From JAGOMX01 sp041738135 (GTDB lineage Bacteria > Pseudomonadota > Alphaproteobacteria > JAGOMX01): a stretch of DNA of 38,052 nt. The stretch is taken from positions 1-38,052 of the forward strand of contig JBGSQK010000008.1 of assembly GCA_041738135.1 (NCBI GenBank). The letters run 5' to 3'. The notes beneath the pieces were generated by a model. The model worked only from the letters and a program-made list of their open reading frames with translations. It was not told the DNA's origin and did not search any database. Below, piece by piece: positions 1 through 8,278 of this stretch; the stretch's first letter is position 1; each line of letters opens with the position of its first letter. The translations under genes and the position numbers were made by a program.

Positions 1-553
1 GAAACCTTCGGTGCCACGTCTATGAATTTTTGAAAAATGTACGCGCCTTGTACATACATAATTATACACGCCTGTGGCCACCAAGCACAAGTGGATTTCC
101 AAATCCACATAAGTGCGCACCCTGTTAGGCTGAATATGGATAATAGTATTTATATCACCCCCAAGCACCGTACATCGCGTCTAAACCAGCCAAAACGGCG
201 CCTGAGTGATGGTTGAAAGCAGAAGATGTTTCCGGCTGACAAGCCCCCTAAATGATTTCAAACAAATTGCATTAGCCGGAGTCTGCAGAGATTAAAGCAG
301 GAGGCTCCCCTCCCACAAACTCCGAGATTTACGTGAAGTGATCTGTTAATTTAGTGGCATTTTCTCATGATCCCTTCACACAAGTATCCCGTGGTCCAAG
401 GGGCAGAGCCCATTGAATATCTATGTGCGTCAAAGACGCTCAGAAGATCCTATTGCGATCACAAAAGTGTAGAAATAGCAGATTCAAAGATCTTAAAACT
501 TTAAGATACTGGTCCGGCATCGATGTAATTTCCGATTTGTTCTATCCCGGCCA

Positions 554-813
554 GAACTGACAAAACTGACAAGAGAAAGAACCGAAAGACATCTGTCAGT
601 TTTGTCAGTTCCTCCGCTAAGTGTTTTTCCATAAAAAAAATCAAAATAAATGCCCTTGCAACGAACTGACAAAACTGACAAACCCCGCAACCGAAACTTT
701 TGTCAGTTCTGTCAGTTCGCTCCCCTGCCCTTTTTTCTCAAAAAAATTCGTAGAATCTGCATTAAAAAGAACTGACAAACTGACAGACCACTAACCAAAC
801 CATTTGTCAGTTC
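554..813. repeat. Three tandem ~108-bp hairpin repeats built from an AACTGACA iteron
   Basis: Copy 1 has perfect 18-bp arms at 554-571 (GAACTGACAAAACTGACA) and 594-611. Copy 2 has arms at 663-680 and 701-718 with one mismatch. Copy 3 has a left arm at 769-785 lacking one A and a half-length right arm at 805-813. Left arms start 109 and 106 bp apart. Each arm is itself two direct copies of (G/A)AACTGACA, so the word occurs 11 times in both orientations within 260 bp. The loops (22, 20 and 19 nt) share AACCGAAA (580-587, 689-696) or AACCAAA (793-799), while the spacers between copies differ more. The conserved stem and loop with looser spacers suggest a protein-binding or structured-DNA function. 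A replication region of an integrated element is the best guess, by analogy with the iteron-bearing ori/crr of P4-type satellites. Confidence 0.85.
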
Positions 814-980
814 ATTCGCCGCCTCATCCTTTCAATTTTTAAAGAGGCCTATTCAATTCCAAATCTTGCTCGCACATTTCCTTCCCAATACCATCGTCAC
901 CATGCTCAGCCTCCTGGAAAAAAACAGTTTTGCAAACTTTCTAAAGTGGTGTAGGTATGTAAAAGAGATGTAGGTGTCAG

Positions 981-1008
981 GGGACATTTATGGGACACTC
1001 ATGGGACA
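981..1008 (+). repeat. Three helically phased GGGACA direct repeats
   Basis: GGGACA occurs at 981-986, 992-997 and 1003-1008, exactly 11 bp apart; the last two copies share the longer word ATGGGACACT. The spacing places all three on one face of the helix. They lie about 120-145 bp from the tRNA-Ser crossover region, so arm-type integrase or accessory-protein binding sites are a reasonable inference. Confidence 0.6.
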
Positions 1009-1124
1009 CTTGAAGATAAAAAAGGGCAACAAACCATAATAGGAAGCAACAGGGCGATCGCCTCAAAGCGTTGCTAACATTGATAAGTTTCGTTAAGGTT
1101 TGCTGTCAATTAAACTCTTGAAGC

Positions 1125-1187
1125 GTTTGCTAAACCGTTATACGGGTTATACCTGTATCGTGGGTTCGAATCCCATCCCCTCCGCCA
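1125..1187 (+). other. tRNA-Ser(GCU) 3' fragment, putative attachment site
   Basis: Reading left to right one sees anticodon loop TTGCTAA (1127-1133, anticodon GCU), the 3' anticodon strand, a long class-II variable arm that folds as a 7-bp stem, a T arm (stem 1160-1164 with 1172-1176, loop TTCGAAT), acceptor 3' strand CCCCTCC (1177-1183), discriminator G and encoded CCA (1185-1187). The matching 5' acceptor GGAGGGG and the D arm are absent upstream, and the 5' anticodon strand has two mismatches. A fragment running from the anticodon loop to the 3' end is the classical product of tyrosine-recombinase integration into a tRNA gene. The intact tRNA should lie at the other end of the element, left of the window. 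Confidence 0.8.
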
Positions 1188-1221
1188 TTTTTTGGTATGA
1201 ATCTAAAGCGAAAGGATGGCA

Positions 1222-1776
1222 ATGTCAGGCAGTATAATTCTTCCCCGTCGAAATTTTATCCAGACCGCTGGCGTAGCCCTGCTCGGATCTTGCTTTCTGC
1301 CTAAAATCGTTTGGGGTGCGGTTGCAAAGCTGGAAGAGCGCCTGAATCTTTATCACATCCATACAGGCGAAACCTTTAATGACATTTTTTGGGCTGAAGG
1401 CAAATTCATACCCGACGCCGTCAAAAGCCTGAATAAATTACTACGCGATTGGCGAACCGATGATCAGGCTGAAATCAACCCTAACCTTTTCATATTGCTG
1501 AATAATGTTTACCGAAAAATAGACGCCAGCAAGCCCTTTCACATCATTTCAGCTTATCGATGTGAGAAAACCAATGCTGCTTTACGTAAGAAAAGTAAGG
1601 GTGTAGCGCATAAAAGTAAACATTTAACAGGACATGCCATCGACTTCAGTGCACCTGGCAAGAATCTGAAGGATGTACGAAAAGCTACCATGTCATTTAA
1701 AGTTGGTGGCGTGGGTTACTATCCTGCCCGTGGTTTTATCCATGCAGATATTCGGGAAAAACCAACCCAATGGTAA
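1222..1776 (+). CDS. ycbK: Tat-exported DUF882/M15-like murein endopeptidase (MepK/YcbK family)
   Basis: The 184-residue protein starts with a twin-arginine signal (PRRNFIQ followed by a hydrophobic stretch to about residue 35), so it should be exported folded to the periplasm. The C-terminal half carries the DUF882 zinc-site pattern: SKHLTGHAID (His134 and Asp141 from this start) and FIHAD (His174). E. coli MepK of this family cleaves 3-3 cross-links in peptidoglycan; a similar wall-remodelling role is inferred from family membership. I prefer ATG 1222 over the in-frame ATG 1216, because AAAGG at 1211-1215 abuts the earlier start but is well spaced from 1222. The stop overlaps the next start by 7 bases, so the two genes are probably co-transcribed. 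It is the first gene after the putative attachment site. Confidence 0.85.
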   Translation: MSGSIILPRRNFIQTAGVALLGSCFLPKIVWGAVAKLEERLNLYHIHTGETFNDIFWAEGKFIPDAVKSLNKLLRDWRTDDQAEINPNLFILLNNVYRKIDASKPFHIISAYRCEKTNAALRKKSKGVAHKSKHLTGHAIDFSAPGKNLKDVRKATMSFKVGGVGYYPARGFIHADIREKPTQW

Positions 1777-2720
1777 AAGACGTAACCGCCTCTGCCATCA
1801 TAGAAACATGGGCCAAATTAAGAGGCGAAGTGCGTTACACCCCCCTATTCCAAGCATCTCACTTCAATCTGCACCTACCCTTTCCTTGCGATTTATATTT
1901 CAAGCTAGAACAACACCAATTGACAGGTTCTTTTAAAATTAGGGGTGTAACCAGCAAAATTCTGTCGTCCGACCCTGAGATCCTAAAAAATGGCATATAC
2001 GCAGCTTCAGGCGGCAATCATGGCCGTGCGGTAGCCTATGCAGGCTGGAAGGCACAATTAAAGACAACAGTTTACCTACCCAAAACAACGCCACAAGCCA
2101 AAATTGATCTAATTCAGAAATACGGCGCGCAAACTATTGTGGCTGGCGAAGATCTGGATGAAGCCAATGCTATTGCTTTGGACGTCGCTACAAATGAAAA
2201 TGCGTTATTCATACACCCCTTTGCTGATCCGGATGTAATCTTAGGGCAAGGCACACTAGGCGTTGAAATACTACAGCAACAACCAGACATAGATACGGTT
2301 ATCATGGCGATTGGTGGTGGCGGCCTCATATCGGGTGTAGGTACATTTCTCAAAGCGGTCAAACCGGATATTCGTATTATTGGCGTAGAACCCGTTGGTT
2401 GCGCAAGCATGTATGACAGTTTCAAAGCAGGCCACATTGTGCCCGTATCTGAACTAAATACAAAAGTGGGAACCCTAGCCATCCGCAAAACGTGTGAGCT
2501 AGATTTCAAACTCGCTCAAGCCTGCGTAGATGACATTGTGCTAATTACAGATGAGGAAATGCTAAAAGCATCCCAATTGCTATGGCAAGAATTCGGCATC
2601 GCCGGAGAACTCAGCGGCGTAGCATCTTTCGCGGGACTATTGTCGGGGAAAATAAAAGTCGATCCCGGAGAAAAAGTATGCGCCCTTATTTGCGGCGTCG
2701 GCGCGGATGGGATTGGTTAA
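1770..2720 (+). CDS. PLP-dependent threonine/serine dehydratase (fold type II)
   Basis: At 316 residues this is a full-length fold-type II PLP enzyme. The lysine expected to bind PLP sits in SFKIRG (Lys56). SGGNHG (80-85) should bind the substrate carboxylate, and the glycine loop GGGGLISG (182-189) the PLP phosphate. Family members deaminate L-threonine or L-serine to the 2-oxo acid and ammonia; serine racemases and related dehydratases share all these motifs. There is no C-terminal ACT domain, so it is unlike feedback-regulated biosynthetic IlvA and closer to the short catabolic or TdcB-like type. The start overlaps the end of the mepK-like gene. It converges on erpA with only 11 bp between the stops, across a small 14-bp palindrome (2729-2742). 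Confidence 0.85.
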   Translation: MVKDVTASAIIETWAKLRGEVRYTPLFQASHFNLHLPFPCDLYFKLEQHQLTGSFKIRGVTSKILSSDPEILKNGIYAASGGNHGRAVAYAGWKAQLKTTVYLPKTTPQAKIDLIQKYGAQTIVAGEDLDEANAIALDVATNENALFIHPFADPDVILGQGTLGVEILQQQPDIDTVIMAIGGGGLISGVGTFLKAVKPDIRIIGVEPVGCASMYDSFKAGHIVPVSELNTKVGTLAIRKTCELDFKLAQACVDDIVLITDEEMLKASQLLWQEFGIAGELSGVASFAGLLSGKIKVDPGEKVCALICGVGADGIG

Positions 2721-2731
2721 GTTTCCTCTTT

Positions 2732-3076
2732 CTATATAGAAAAAGAACTCCCGCATCCACAGGACGAGGAAGCATTAGGATTTTTGATAACAAAAGCAGC
2801 ACCGATGAGTTCTTGCACATAATCGACCATGGCACCTTTGACGAATTCGAATGAGATTTGATCCACCGCCAGGGTTGCCCCTTCGTAAGTAAAGACCAGG
2901 TCATCTTTTTGAGCTTCGTCGGTTAGCTTAAACTGGTATTGAAAGCCTGAACACCCACCAGAATCAACGGTCAAGCGCAATACTTTTTTACTGGCATCTT
3001 TAGCCATAATAGCTTGCAAATGAGCAATAGCGCTTTGACTTAGCGTGATGTCTTCGGTAGAATTTGCCTGGCTCAT
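2732..3076 (-). CDS. erpA: Iron-sulfur cluster insertion protein (A-type carrier, ErpA/IscA family)
   Basis: The 114-residue protein is a complete A-type Fe-S carrier (HesB/IscA/ErpA). The three cluster-ligand cysteines are in place: Cys42 in GGCSG and Cys106/Cys108 in CGCG near the C terminus. Such proteins take a cluster from the scaffold and deliver it to apo-enzymes in the cytoplasm. An upstream in-frame extension exists, but ATG 3076 has a purine-rich GAGAGA ribosome site just before it and matches the usual N terminus. It is divergent from argS across about 90 bp that must hold both promoters. The ErpA name rather than IscA/SufA is a moderate-confidence choice: the family assignment is firm, the sub-type is not. 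Confidence 0.88.
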   Translation of the reverse strand: MSQANSTEDITLSQSAIAHLQAIMAKDASKKVLRLTVDSGGCSGFQYQFKLTDEAQKDDLVFTYEGATLAVDQISFEFVKGAMVDYVQELIGAAFVIKNPNASSSCGCGSSFSI

Positions 3077-3167
3077 AATATCTCTCGCATAAAAATAGTG
3101 AATGCTTCTTCTAATTGATGTATATATTATACGCTGATTGTCAAACAAATTATAGGGTAGTTGACGT

Positions 3168-4913
3168 ATGAATGTGTTTTCTGAATTTCGTGAGATCGTC
3201 ATAGGGGCGCTGGAAAAACTTGTTTCGAGCTCTCAACTGCCGGCTGGACTTGATTATTCGCGCATCGCTTGTGAACCACCAAAAGAATCATCTCATGGCG
3301 ATATTGCTATCAATGCAGCCATGGTACTAGCCAAGCCTACAGGCATGAACCCTCGCGCGCTGGCAGAATTATTGGTTGAACAATTATCAAAAAACCCTTA
3401 TGTCGAGTCATGCTCCATAGCAGGCCCAGGCTTTGTGAACCTCACTTTGACCGACACTTTCTGGCAAAATCAGCTTAAATCAATTATTACCGCACAAAAA
3501 CATTATGGCGATTCCACGCTGGGACAAAATATGAAGGTCAATGTGGAGTATGTCTCCACTAACCCCACGGGTCCTATGCATATTGGCCACAGCCGTGGCG
3601 CTATCGTTGGCGATATTCTAGTAAGCTTGCTTAAAAAAGCCGGTTTTGATGTAACCAAAGAATTCTATCTCAATGATGCCGGCGCACAAACCGTAGCTTT
3701 GGCGCATTCAGTTTACAAACGGTATCAACAGGCTTTAGGCATGGAAATGGAAGAGCTAGGCGCCTATGCCGGCGATTATCTTATTCCTGTCGGGCAAGCC
3801 TTGGCCGCCCGCGATGGAGATAAATGGCTTGGTTTTGACGAAACGGTCTGGCTTGAACCCATTCGCAAATTTGCTATCGAGCAGATGATGGAACTGGTCA
3901 AAGAAGATTTAGCGTACTTAAATATCCATCACGATGTATTTACGTCCGAAGAAGCTATTATCAAAGACGGCGGCATAAGCAAAGCATTTGCCGAGTTGGA
4001 AAGCAAAGACCTCATTTATACAGGCCAATTACCTGAGCCCAAAGGCAAAGTCATTGAAGACTGGGAACCGCGAGACTTAACTCTCTTTCGATCAACCGCT
4101 TATGGCGATGATCAAGATAGGGCACTGAAAAAATCCACCGGCGAGTGGACCTACATTACGGGTGACATCGCTTATCACAGAGACAAAGCAAAACGCGGTT
4201 TTGAGCTCCTCATCAACGTGTGGGGCTTAGACCATGTGGGATACGTTAAAAGATTGAAAGCGGCCACTGAAGCACTAACCGACGGCAAGGTTCATCTGGA
4301 AGTCATCCTGTGTGCCCTGGTAAATTTCATGGACCAAGGCGAATCTTTCAAAATGTCTAAACGTGCGGGTACTTTCGTAACCGTAAAAGAAGTGGTTGAT
4401 CGGGTCGGTTGCGACGCCACTCGCTTTATGATGGTTACAAGAAAGACTGATATTCCGCTGGATTTTGATTTTGCAAAAATTATTGAGCAATCCAAAGACA
4501 ATCCGGTGTACTATGTGCAGTATGCTCATGCTAGGGCGTGCTCGATTCGTCGTCACCTGTTAACCACTTTCCCAGGCATCGATGTATCGCCTGAAAATTT
4601 AGCGAAAGTTGATTTTAGCATCTTGACCGCTAAGGAAGACATCGCAATGATAAAGACTTTGGCCGAATGGCCTAGACAAGTGGAAGTAGCAGCCGCCTCA
4701 CGCGAGCCACATCGTTTATCCTATTATCTTTATCATGTGGCTTCCGTTTTCCACGGACTTTGGACCAAGGGTAGAGATGATGCGGAATTAAGGTTTATCT
4801 ATCCGCAAGACGATAAAAAATCATTGGCCAAGTATGCGCTCGTGCAAGGCATGGCCAATGTAATAGCCTCCGGGCTTGAAGTTTTTGGCGTACAACCATT
4901 AGAGGAAATGTAG
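3168..4913 (+). CDS. argS: Arginyl-tRNA synthetase
   Basis: This 581-residue class I synthetase attaches arginine to tRNA-Arg using ATP. The N-terminal arginyl-specific domain (about 1-90) is followed by the Rossmann catalytic domain with HIGH at 138-141 and the KMSKR loop at 395-399. The C-terminal helical domain is the anticodon-binding part. Length and motif spacing are normal and no disruption is seen. One base separates its stop from the next start, so it is probably co-transcribed with the SPOR protein, a link common in alphaproteobacteria. Confidence 0.97.
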   Translation: MNVFSEFREIVIGALEKLVSSSQLPAGLDYSRIACEPPKESSHGDIAINAAMVLAKPTGMNPRALAELLVEQLSKNPYVESCSIAGPGFVNLTLTDTFWQNQLKSIITAQKHYGDSTLGQNMKVNVEYVSTNPTGPMHIGHSRGAIVGDILVSLLKKAGFDVTKEFYLNDAGAQTVALAHSVYKRYQQALGMEMEELGAYAGDYLIPVGQALAARDGDKWLGFDETVWLEPIRKFAIEQMMELVKEDLAYLNIHHDVFTSEEAIIKDGGISKAFAELESKDLIYTGQLPEPKGKVIEDWEPRDLTLFRSTAYGDDQDRALKKSTGEWTYITGDIAYHRDKAKRGFELLINVWGLDHVGYVKRLKAATEALTDGKVHLEVILCALVNFMDQGESFKMSKRAGTFVTVKEVVDRVGCDATRFMMVTRKTDIPLDFDFAKIIEQSKDNPVYYVQYAHARACSIRRHLLTTFPGIDVSPENLAKVDFSILTAKEDIAMIKTLAEWPRQVEVAAASREPHRLSYYLYHVASVFHGLWTKGRDDAELRFIYPQDDKKSLAKYALVQGMANVIASGLEVFGVQPLEEM

Positions 4914-4914
4914 A

Positions 4915-5808
4915 ATGGATAATCAGTACAATACAAGACACGTTTCAACCAGACAGCAATCAGCTGGCGGACTTTTTAGCTCCCCTCTCCCCTTTGCATT
5001 GGCATTATTGGGAGGTGGTGCTGCCATATTTTGTATTTGGTATTTCCTTTACGCTGGAAGTCACGGCGGTTCCACCCAGCCGATCCCACTGATCAAGGCA
5101 GAAGGCGGGCCCATGAAAGTAAGACCTGACAATGCTTCTCAACCTGAAGTCCCCCACCAGGACAAATTAGTTTATGGACGCGTGAATCCTGCTGAGCAGG
5201 GAAAAGGTGTTGAAAGACTGCTCCCTCCAACAGAAGAACCCATGGATATGCCTGAGCCACAAGCCGTTCAGACAACCGCCTCTGATGAGGGCTTTCCCAA
5301 TCCAAAAGCATCAATGGAAAATGTCTCTCAATTCAGAACTGAACCTCTGGATAAGACAGCGCCAGCCATAGAGTCTGAAAAATTAACACTAACATCCGAA
5401 GTTGAAAAACATACGGATGTTTCAATCGAACAAGTCTCGGGTACAAAAACACCACCAAAACAAGAACCTGAGCCTCAGATGGCAGAGGAACAGACACCCG
5501 CAGTTGTAGTTGAGCCAAAACCTCAGCCCGTTCAAAGCAAGACCTTACAAAGTGGCTATCGCGTTCAACTCGCCTCCATGAAATCTCAAGAACAAGCCAA
5601 ACAAGAATGGCAACGTTTACAAGGGGAACACAAAGGCGTCCTCAACCAACTTTCAGCCAATTTTACACGGGTTGATTTAGGTGCCAATAAAGGAATATTC
5701 TACAGAGTACAGGCGGGTGACTTTGCAAATAAGGAAGAAGCCCAGAATGTATGCAACAAATTAAAAAGCCAGAATTCAAACGCTGGCTGCTTAATCGTTA
5801 AATTCTAG
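4915..5808 (+). CDS. SPOR-domain inner-membrane protein
   Basis: The 297-residue protein has a short cytoplasmic N terminus, one transmembrane helix (about 25-47), a long low-complexity Pro/Glu/Gln-rich periplasmic linker (about 50-210) and a C-terminal SPOR domain (213-297) with the two expected repeats (RVQLAS near its start and YRVQAGDF). SPOR domains bind glycan strands lacking stem peptides at the division septum, so a role in cell division or septal wall processing is inferred from family knowledge. The architecture matches FtsN-like and DedD-like proteins, but no specific name is justified. It lies between argS and the site-2 protease in a tight run. Confidence 0.9.
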   Translation: MDNQYNTRHVSTRQQSAGGLFSSPLPFALALLGGGAAIFCIWYFLYAGSHGGSTQPIPLIKAEGGPMKVRPDNASQPEVPHQDKLVYGRVNPAEQGKGVERLLPPTEEPMDMPEPQAVQTTASDEGFPNPKASMENVSQFRTEPLDKTAPAIESEKLTLTSEVEKHTDVSIEQVSGTKTPPKQEPEPQMAEEQTPAVVVEPKPQPVQSKTLQSGYRVQLASMKSQEQAKQEWQRLQGEHKGVLNQLSANFTRVDLGANKGIFYRVQAGDFANKEEAQNVCNKLKSQNSNAGCLIVKF

Positions 5809-5816
5809 AGGTTAAA

Positions 5817-6533
5817 TTGGACGGATCCATGACTCAACTGCTTCAGGTCCTTATCATAGGCGTGCCAATCCTATTGGCCATCACCTTGCATGAAGCCGCC
5901 CACGGTTTTGTGGCCTTAAGGTTTGGTGATGACACCGCCTTAAAAATGGGTCGTGTCACCTTAAACCCCCTGAAGCATATTGATCCCATTGGCACAGTTT
6001 TGATACCAGGGTTATTACTTCTCAGTGGCTCAGGATTTCTTTTTGGATACGCAAAGCCTGTACCAGTTAACTTCTCGCGCCTCAACAACCCACGCAGAGA
6101 TATGATCTTAGTGGCTGCAGCTGGTCCAGGAACTAACCTCTTATTGGCTTTGATTTCAGCAATGCTCTTGAAAATTATGTTCGTGGCATTTATCCCTACT
6201 CCCTTTGACCAGGTAGAACCTTCTTTCTTGGCTCAAATCATTGTAAAAAGCCTTAACTATTCCATATTTATCAATGTACTCTTGGCTCTCTTCAATATGT
6301 TGCCAATCCCCCCCCTTGATGGCGGTAGAGTATTTGTTGGATTGCTACCCCCACGTTTGGCAGCTCCACTTGCAAACGTTGAACCCTATGGCATATTCCT
6401 ATTACTAGCGATCATTTTTCTAATACCCGTTCTGTCTCAGGCCATGGGTTATCCCATCAATGTGTTTAATCAGTTCTTACTGCCCATCGTCAATAGCGTC
6501 GTCAACTTTATCATGACCTTATTTGGCTTTTGA
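5817..6533 (+). CDS. Site-2 protease family intramembrane metalloprotease (M50)
   Basis: This 238-residue multi-spanning protein has the zinc motif HEAAH (His25-His29) inside the first hydrophobic segment and the third-ligand motif NMLPIPPLDGG (160-170, Asp168) in a later one. It lacks the PDZ domain of RseP and resembles the compact S2P group (YwhC-like). Such proteases cut within transmembrane helices of substrates; the substrate here is unknown. I use TTG 5817 because GAGG at 5808-5811 is well placed for it. ATG 5829 is an alternative with no good ribosome site. The next 142 bases to the sugar operon hold no gene and no clear terminator. Confidence 0.9.
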   Translation: MDGSMTQLLQVLIIGVPILLAITLHEAAHGFVALRFGDDTALKMGRVTLNPLKHIDPIGTVLIPGLLLLSGSGFLFGYAKPVPVNFSRLNNPRRDMILVAAAGPGTNLLLALISAMLLKIMFVAFIPTPFDQVEPSFLAQIIVKSLNYSIFINVLLALFNMLPIPPLDGGRVFVGLLPPRLAAPLANVEPYGIFLLLAIIFLIPVLSQAMGYPINVFNQFLLPIVNSVVNFIMTLFGF

Positions 6534-6675
6534 TGGAGAATTATTATCTGAGTAGAATAGACAAGTACACATTGCTAAACACCTATGCATTTAATAACAA
6601 ATAAATAGCCTTTAAATCAATAATATGATAGGACTCCAGCTTCAGGTTTTGTAATCAAGTTAAGTAGGACCAAAA

Positions 6676-8259
6676 ATGAGCATTGCAAACATAGTCGTCG
6701 TCGGAACTGGTTATTGGGGCAAAAATCTCGTTCGGAATTTTCATGAACTTGGATACCTCTATGGTCTATGCGATCTTAACCCAGCTTATGCTGAAGCCCT
6801 CTCAAAACAATATGATGTACCCGTCTTAGAATGGGCAGACGTGCTCGCCGATCATAAAGTGAACGCTGTGGTTATTGCAACGCCAGCTATCACCCATTAC
6901 AAACTTGCTTTCGAAGCCCTGATGGCAGGAAAACATGTGTTTGTAGAAAAGCCCCTTTCTCTGAATGTGGCTGATGCGGAAAAACTTTGTGCCCTCGCGA
7001 AACAAAGAAATTTATGTTTAATGGTAGGGCATTTACTACAATATCATCCCGCTTTTATAAAATTAAAGGAAATGGTCAAGGACGGCGACCTGGGCCGTCT
7101 GCAGTACATCTACTCTAACCGCTTGAGTCTGGGAAAAATTCGTCGCGAAGAAGATATTCTTTGGAGTTTTGCTCCCCACGACATTTCCATGATACTAGGA
7201 CTCATTGGCAGCGAGCCGGATTCAGTGCATGCGGAAGGCGCCTACTATCTGCACGAAAAAATTGCTGACGTAACTACAACGCACATGAGCTTTCCGGGCG
7301 GACAACGCGCTCACATATTTGTATCTTGGCTTCACCCGTTTAAAGATCAAAAACTGGTCGTCATTGGCGACAAAGCCATGGCGGTATTTGATGACACGCA
7401 AGATTGGTCAGAGAAACTTGTAATTTATCCCCATGTAATCGAATGGCGTGAGTACTTACCCTTGCCCAACAAAGGAGATGTTATTAAAGTTGCACTGGAT
7501 ACCTCTGAGCCCTTACGCAACGAGTGTGACCATTTCATCCAATGCCTGACCAATGGCTTAACTCCTCGTACCGACGGCGAAGAGGGCGTAAAAGTTCTTA
7601 AAGTCCTTTCCCGCGCCAGCGCTTCCTTAAAAGAAAAACAGACCCCCACAAAACCATCACCCATTAAACACGACGCCGTATTTGTACATGAATCCGCCTA
7701 TGTGGATAGCGACGTAAAAATCGGAAAAGGGACCAAGGTTTGGCATTACAGCCATATTCTAGGTAAAACCACCCTTGGCGAAAACTGCGTTATCGGTCAG
7801 AACGTCATGATAGGCCCTGAAGTTAAAGTGGGTAACAACTGCAAAATCCAAAACAACGTCAGTTTATATAAAGGCATCACACTTGAAGACGGCGTATTTT
7901 GTGGACCATCATGTGTATTTACCAACGTCAACACGCCACGCGCAGAAATAGAACGCAAAGATGAATTTCTACCTACCCTGGTAGAAAAAGGCTGCACCAT
8001 TGGCGCCAATGCCACCATCGTTTGCGGCAACCGCTTAGGCGCCTACAGCCTAATTGGCGCAGGCGCTGTGATAACAAAAGACGTTCCTGCCCATGCTTTA
8101 ATGGTTGGTAATCCAGCCAAACAAATCGGCTGGGTCAGCCACGCTGGTGAAAAATTGGGCAAAGACCTCATATGCCCCCGCGAAGGACGCAGGTATGAAA
8201 TCAGCGCGAAAAATACTTTAGATGAAATTGCTGATTTTAAGATTAGTGCTAAAGAGTAA
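6676..8259 (+). CDS. Fused UDP-sugar 3-dehydrogenase (WbpB type) and N-acetyltransferase (WbpD type)
   Basis: The 527-residue protein joins two enzymes that are often separate. Residues 1 to about 320 are a Gfo/Idh/MocA oxidoreductase: nucleotide-binding GTGYWG at 10-15 and the conserved EKP at 91-93. After a Lys/Pro linker, residues from about 332 form a left-handed beta-helix acyltransferase with hexapeptide repeats, very like WbpD/WlbB. In the UDP-ManNAc(3NAc)A pathway WbpB oxidises C3 of UDP-GlcNAcA, WbpE transaminates it and WbpD acetylates the new amine. The fusion therefore carries the steps on both sides of WbpE. It heads the operon, with an AGG ribosome site before ATG 6676. Pathway identity is inferred from the domains plus the neighbouring WbpI-like epimerase. 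Confidence 0.88.
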   Translation: MSIANIVVVGTGYWGKNLVRNFHELGYLYGLCDLNPAYAEALSKQYDVPVLEWADVLADHKVNAVVIATPAITHYKLAFEALMAGKHVFVEKPLSLNVADAEKLCALAKQRNLCLMVGHLLQYHPAFIKLKEMVKDGDLGRLQYIYSNRLSLGKIRREEDILWSFAPHDISMILGLIGSEPDSVHAEGAYYLHEKIADVTTTHMSFPGGQRAHIFVSWLHPFKDQKLVVIGDKAMAVFDDTQDWSEKLVIYPHVIEWREYLPLPNKGDVIKVALDTSEPLRNECDHFIQCLTNGLTPRTDGEEGVKVLKVLSRASASLKEKQTPTKPSPIKHDAVFVHESAYVDSDVKIGKGTKVWHYSHILGKTTLGENCVIGQNVMIGPEVKVGNNCKIQNNVSLYKGITLEDGVFCGPSCVFTNVNTPRAEIERKDEFLPTLVEKGCTIGANATIVCGNRLGAYSLIGAGAVITKDVPAHALMVGNPAKQIGWVSHAGEKLGKDLICPREGRRYEISAKNTLDEIADFKISAKE

Positions 8260-8278
8260 GGACATTTAGGTCAATTTC

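Larger units (their letters stand above)
1..1124. other. Gene-free terminal segment of a putative integrated element
   Basis: I see no convincing protein gene in either strand. The stretch holds a dyad at 91-108 (8-bp arms, 2-base centre), a perfect 8-bp dyad at 490-507, three tandem hairpin repeats (554-813) and a phased GGGACA triplet (981-1008), entered separately. Because it abuts a tRNA-Ser 3' fragment that looks like an attachment site, I infer it is the non-coding end (replication and integration sites) of a mobile element whose genes lie to the left of the window. I checked by eye for RNase P RNA, SRP RNA, tmRNA and group II intron domain V signatures and found none. Confidence 0.5.

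Noticed and set aside
100..480. Group II intron or known structured RNA suggested by GTGCGCAC near 114
   Set aside because: No domain V hairpin and no reverse transcriptase frame nearby.
493..690. 65-codon minus-strand open frame across the hairpin array
   Set aside because: It is made of the repeat units (VLSV/LSL repeats in translation), has no ribosome site and resembles no protein.
1..1120. CRISPR array in the repeat-rich left edge
   Set aside because: Repeats are hairpins with ~108-bp period and only three copies; spacers are AT-rich and similar to each other, unlike CRISPR spacers, and there are no cas genes.
1060..1187. A complete tRNA-Ser with an unusual 5' half
   Set aside because: No GGAGGGG to pair with the acceptor strand, no D arm, and mismatches in the 5' anticodon stem; a 3' fragment explains it better.
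3077..3167. Strong divergent promoters between erpA and argS
   Set aside because: TTGACA and TATAAT words are present but their spacing (7 bp) does not make a usable pair; no confident call.
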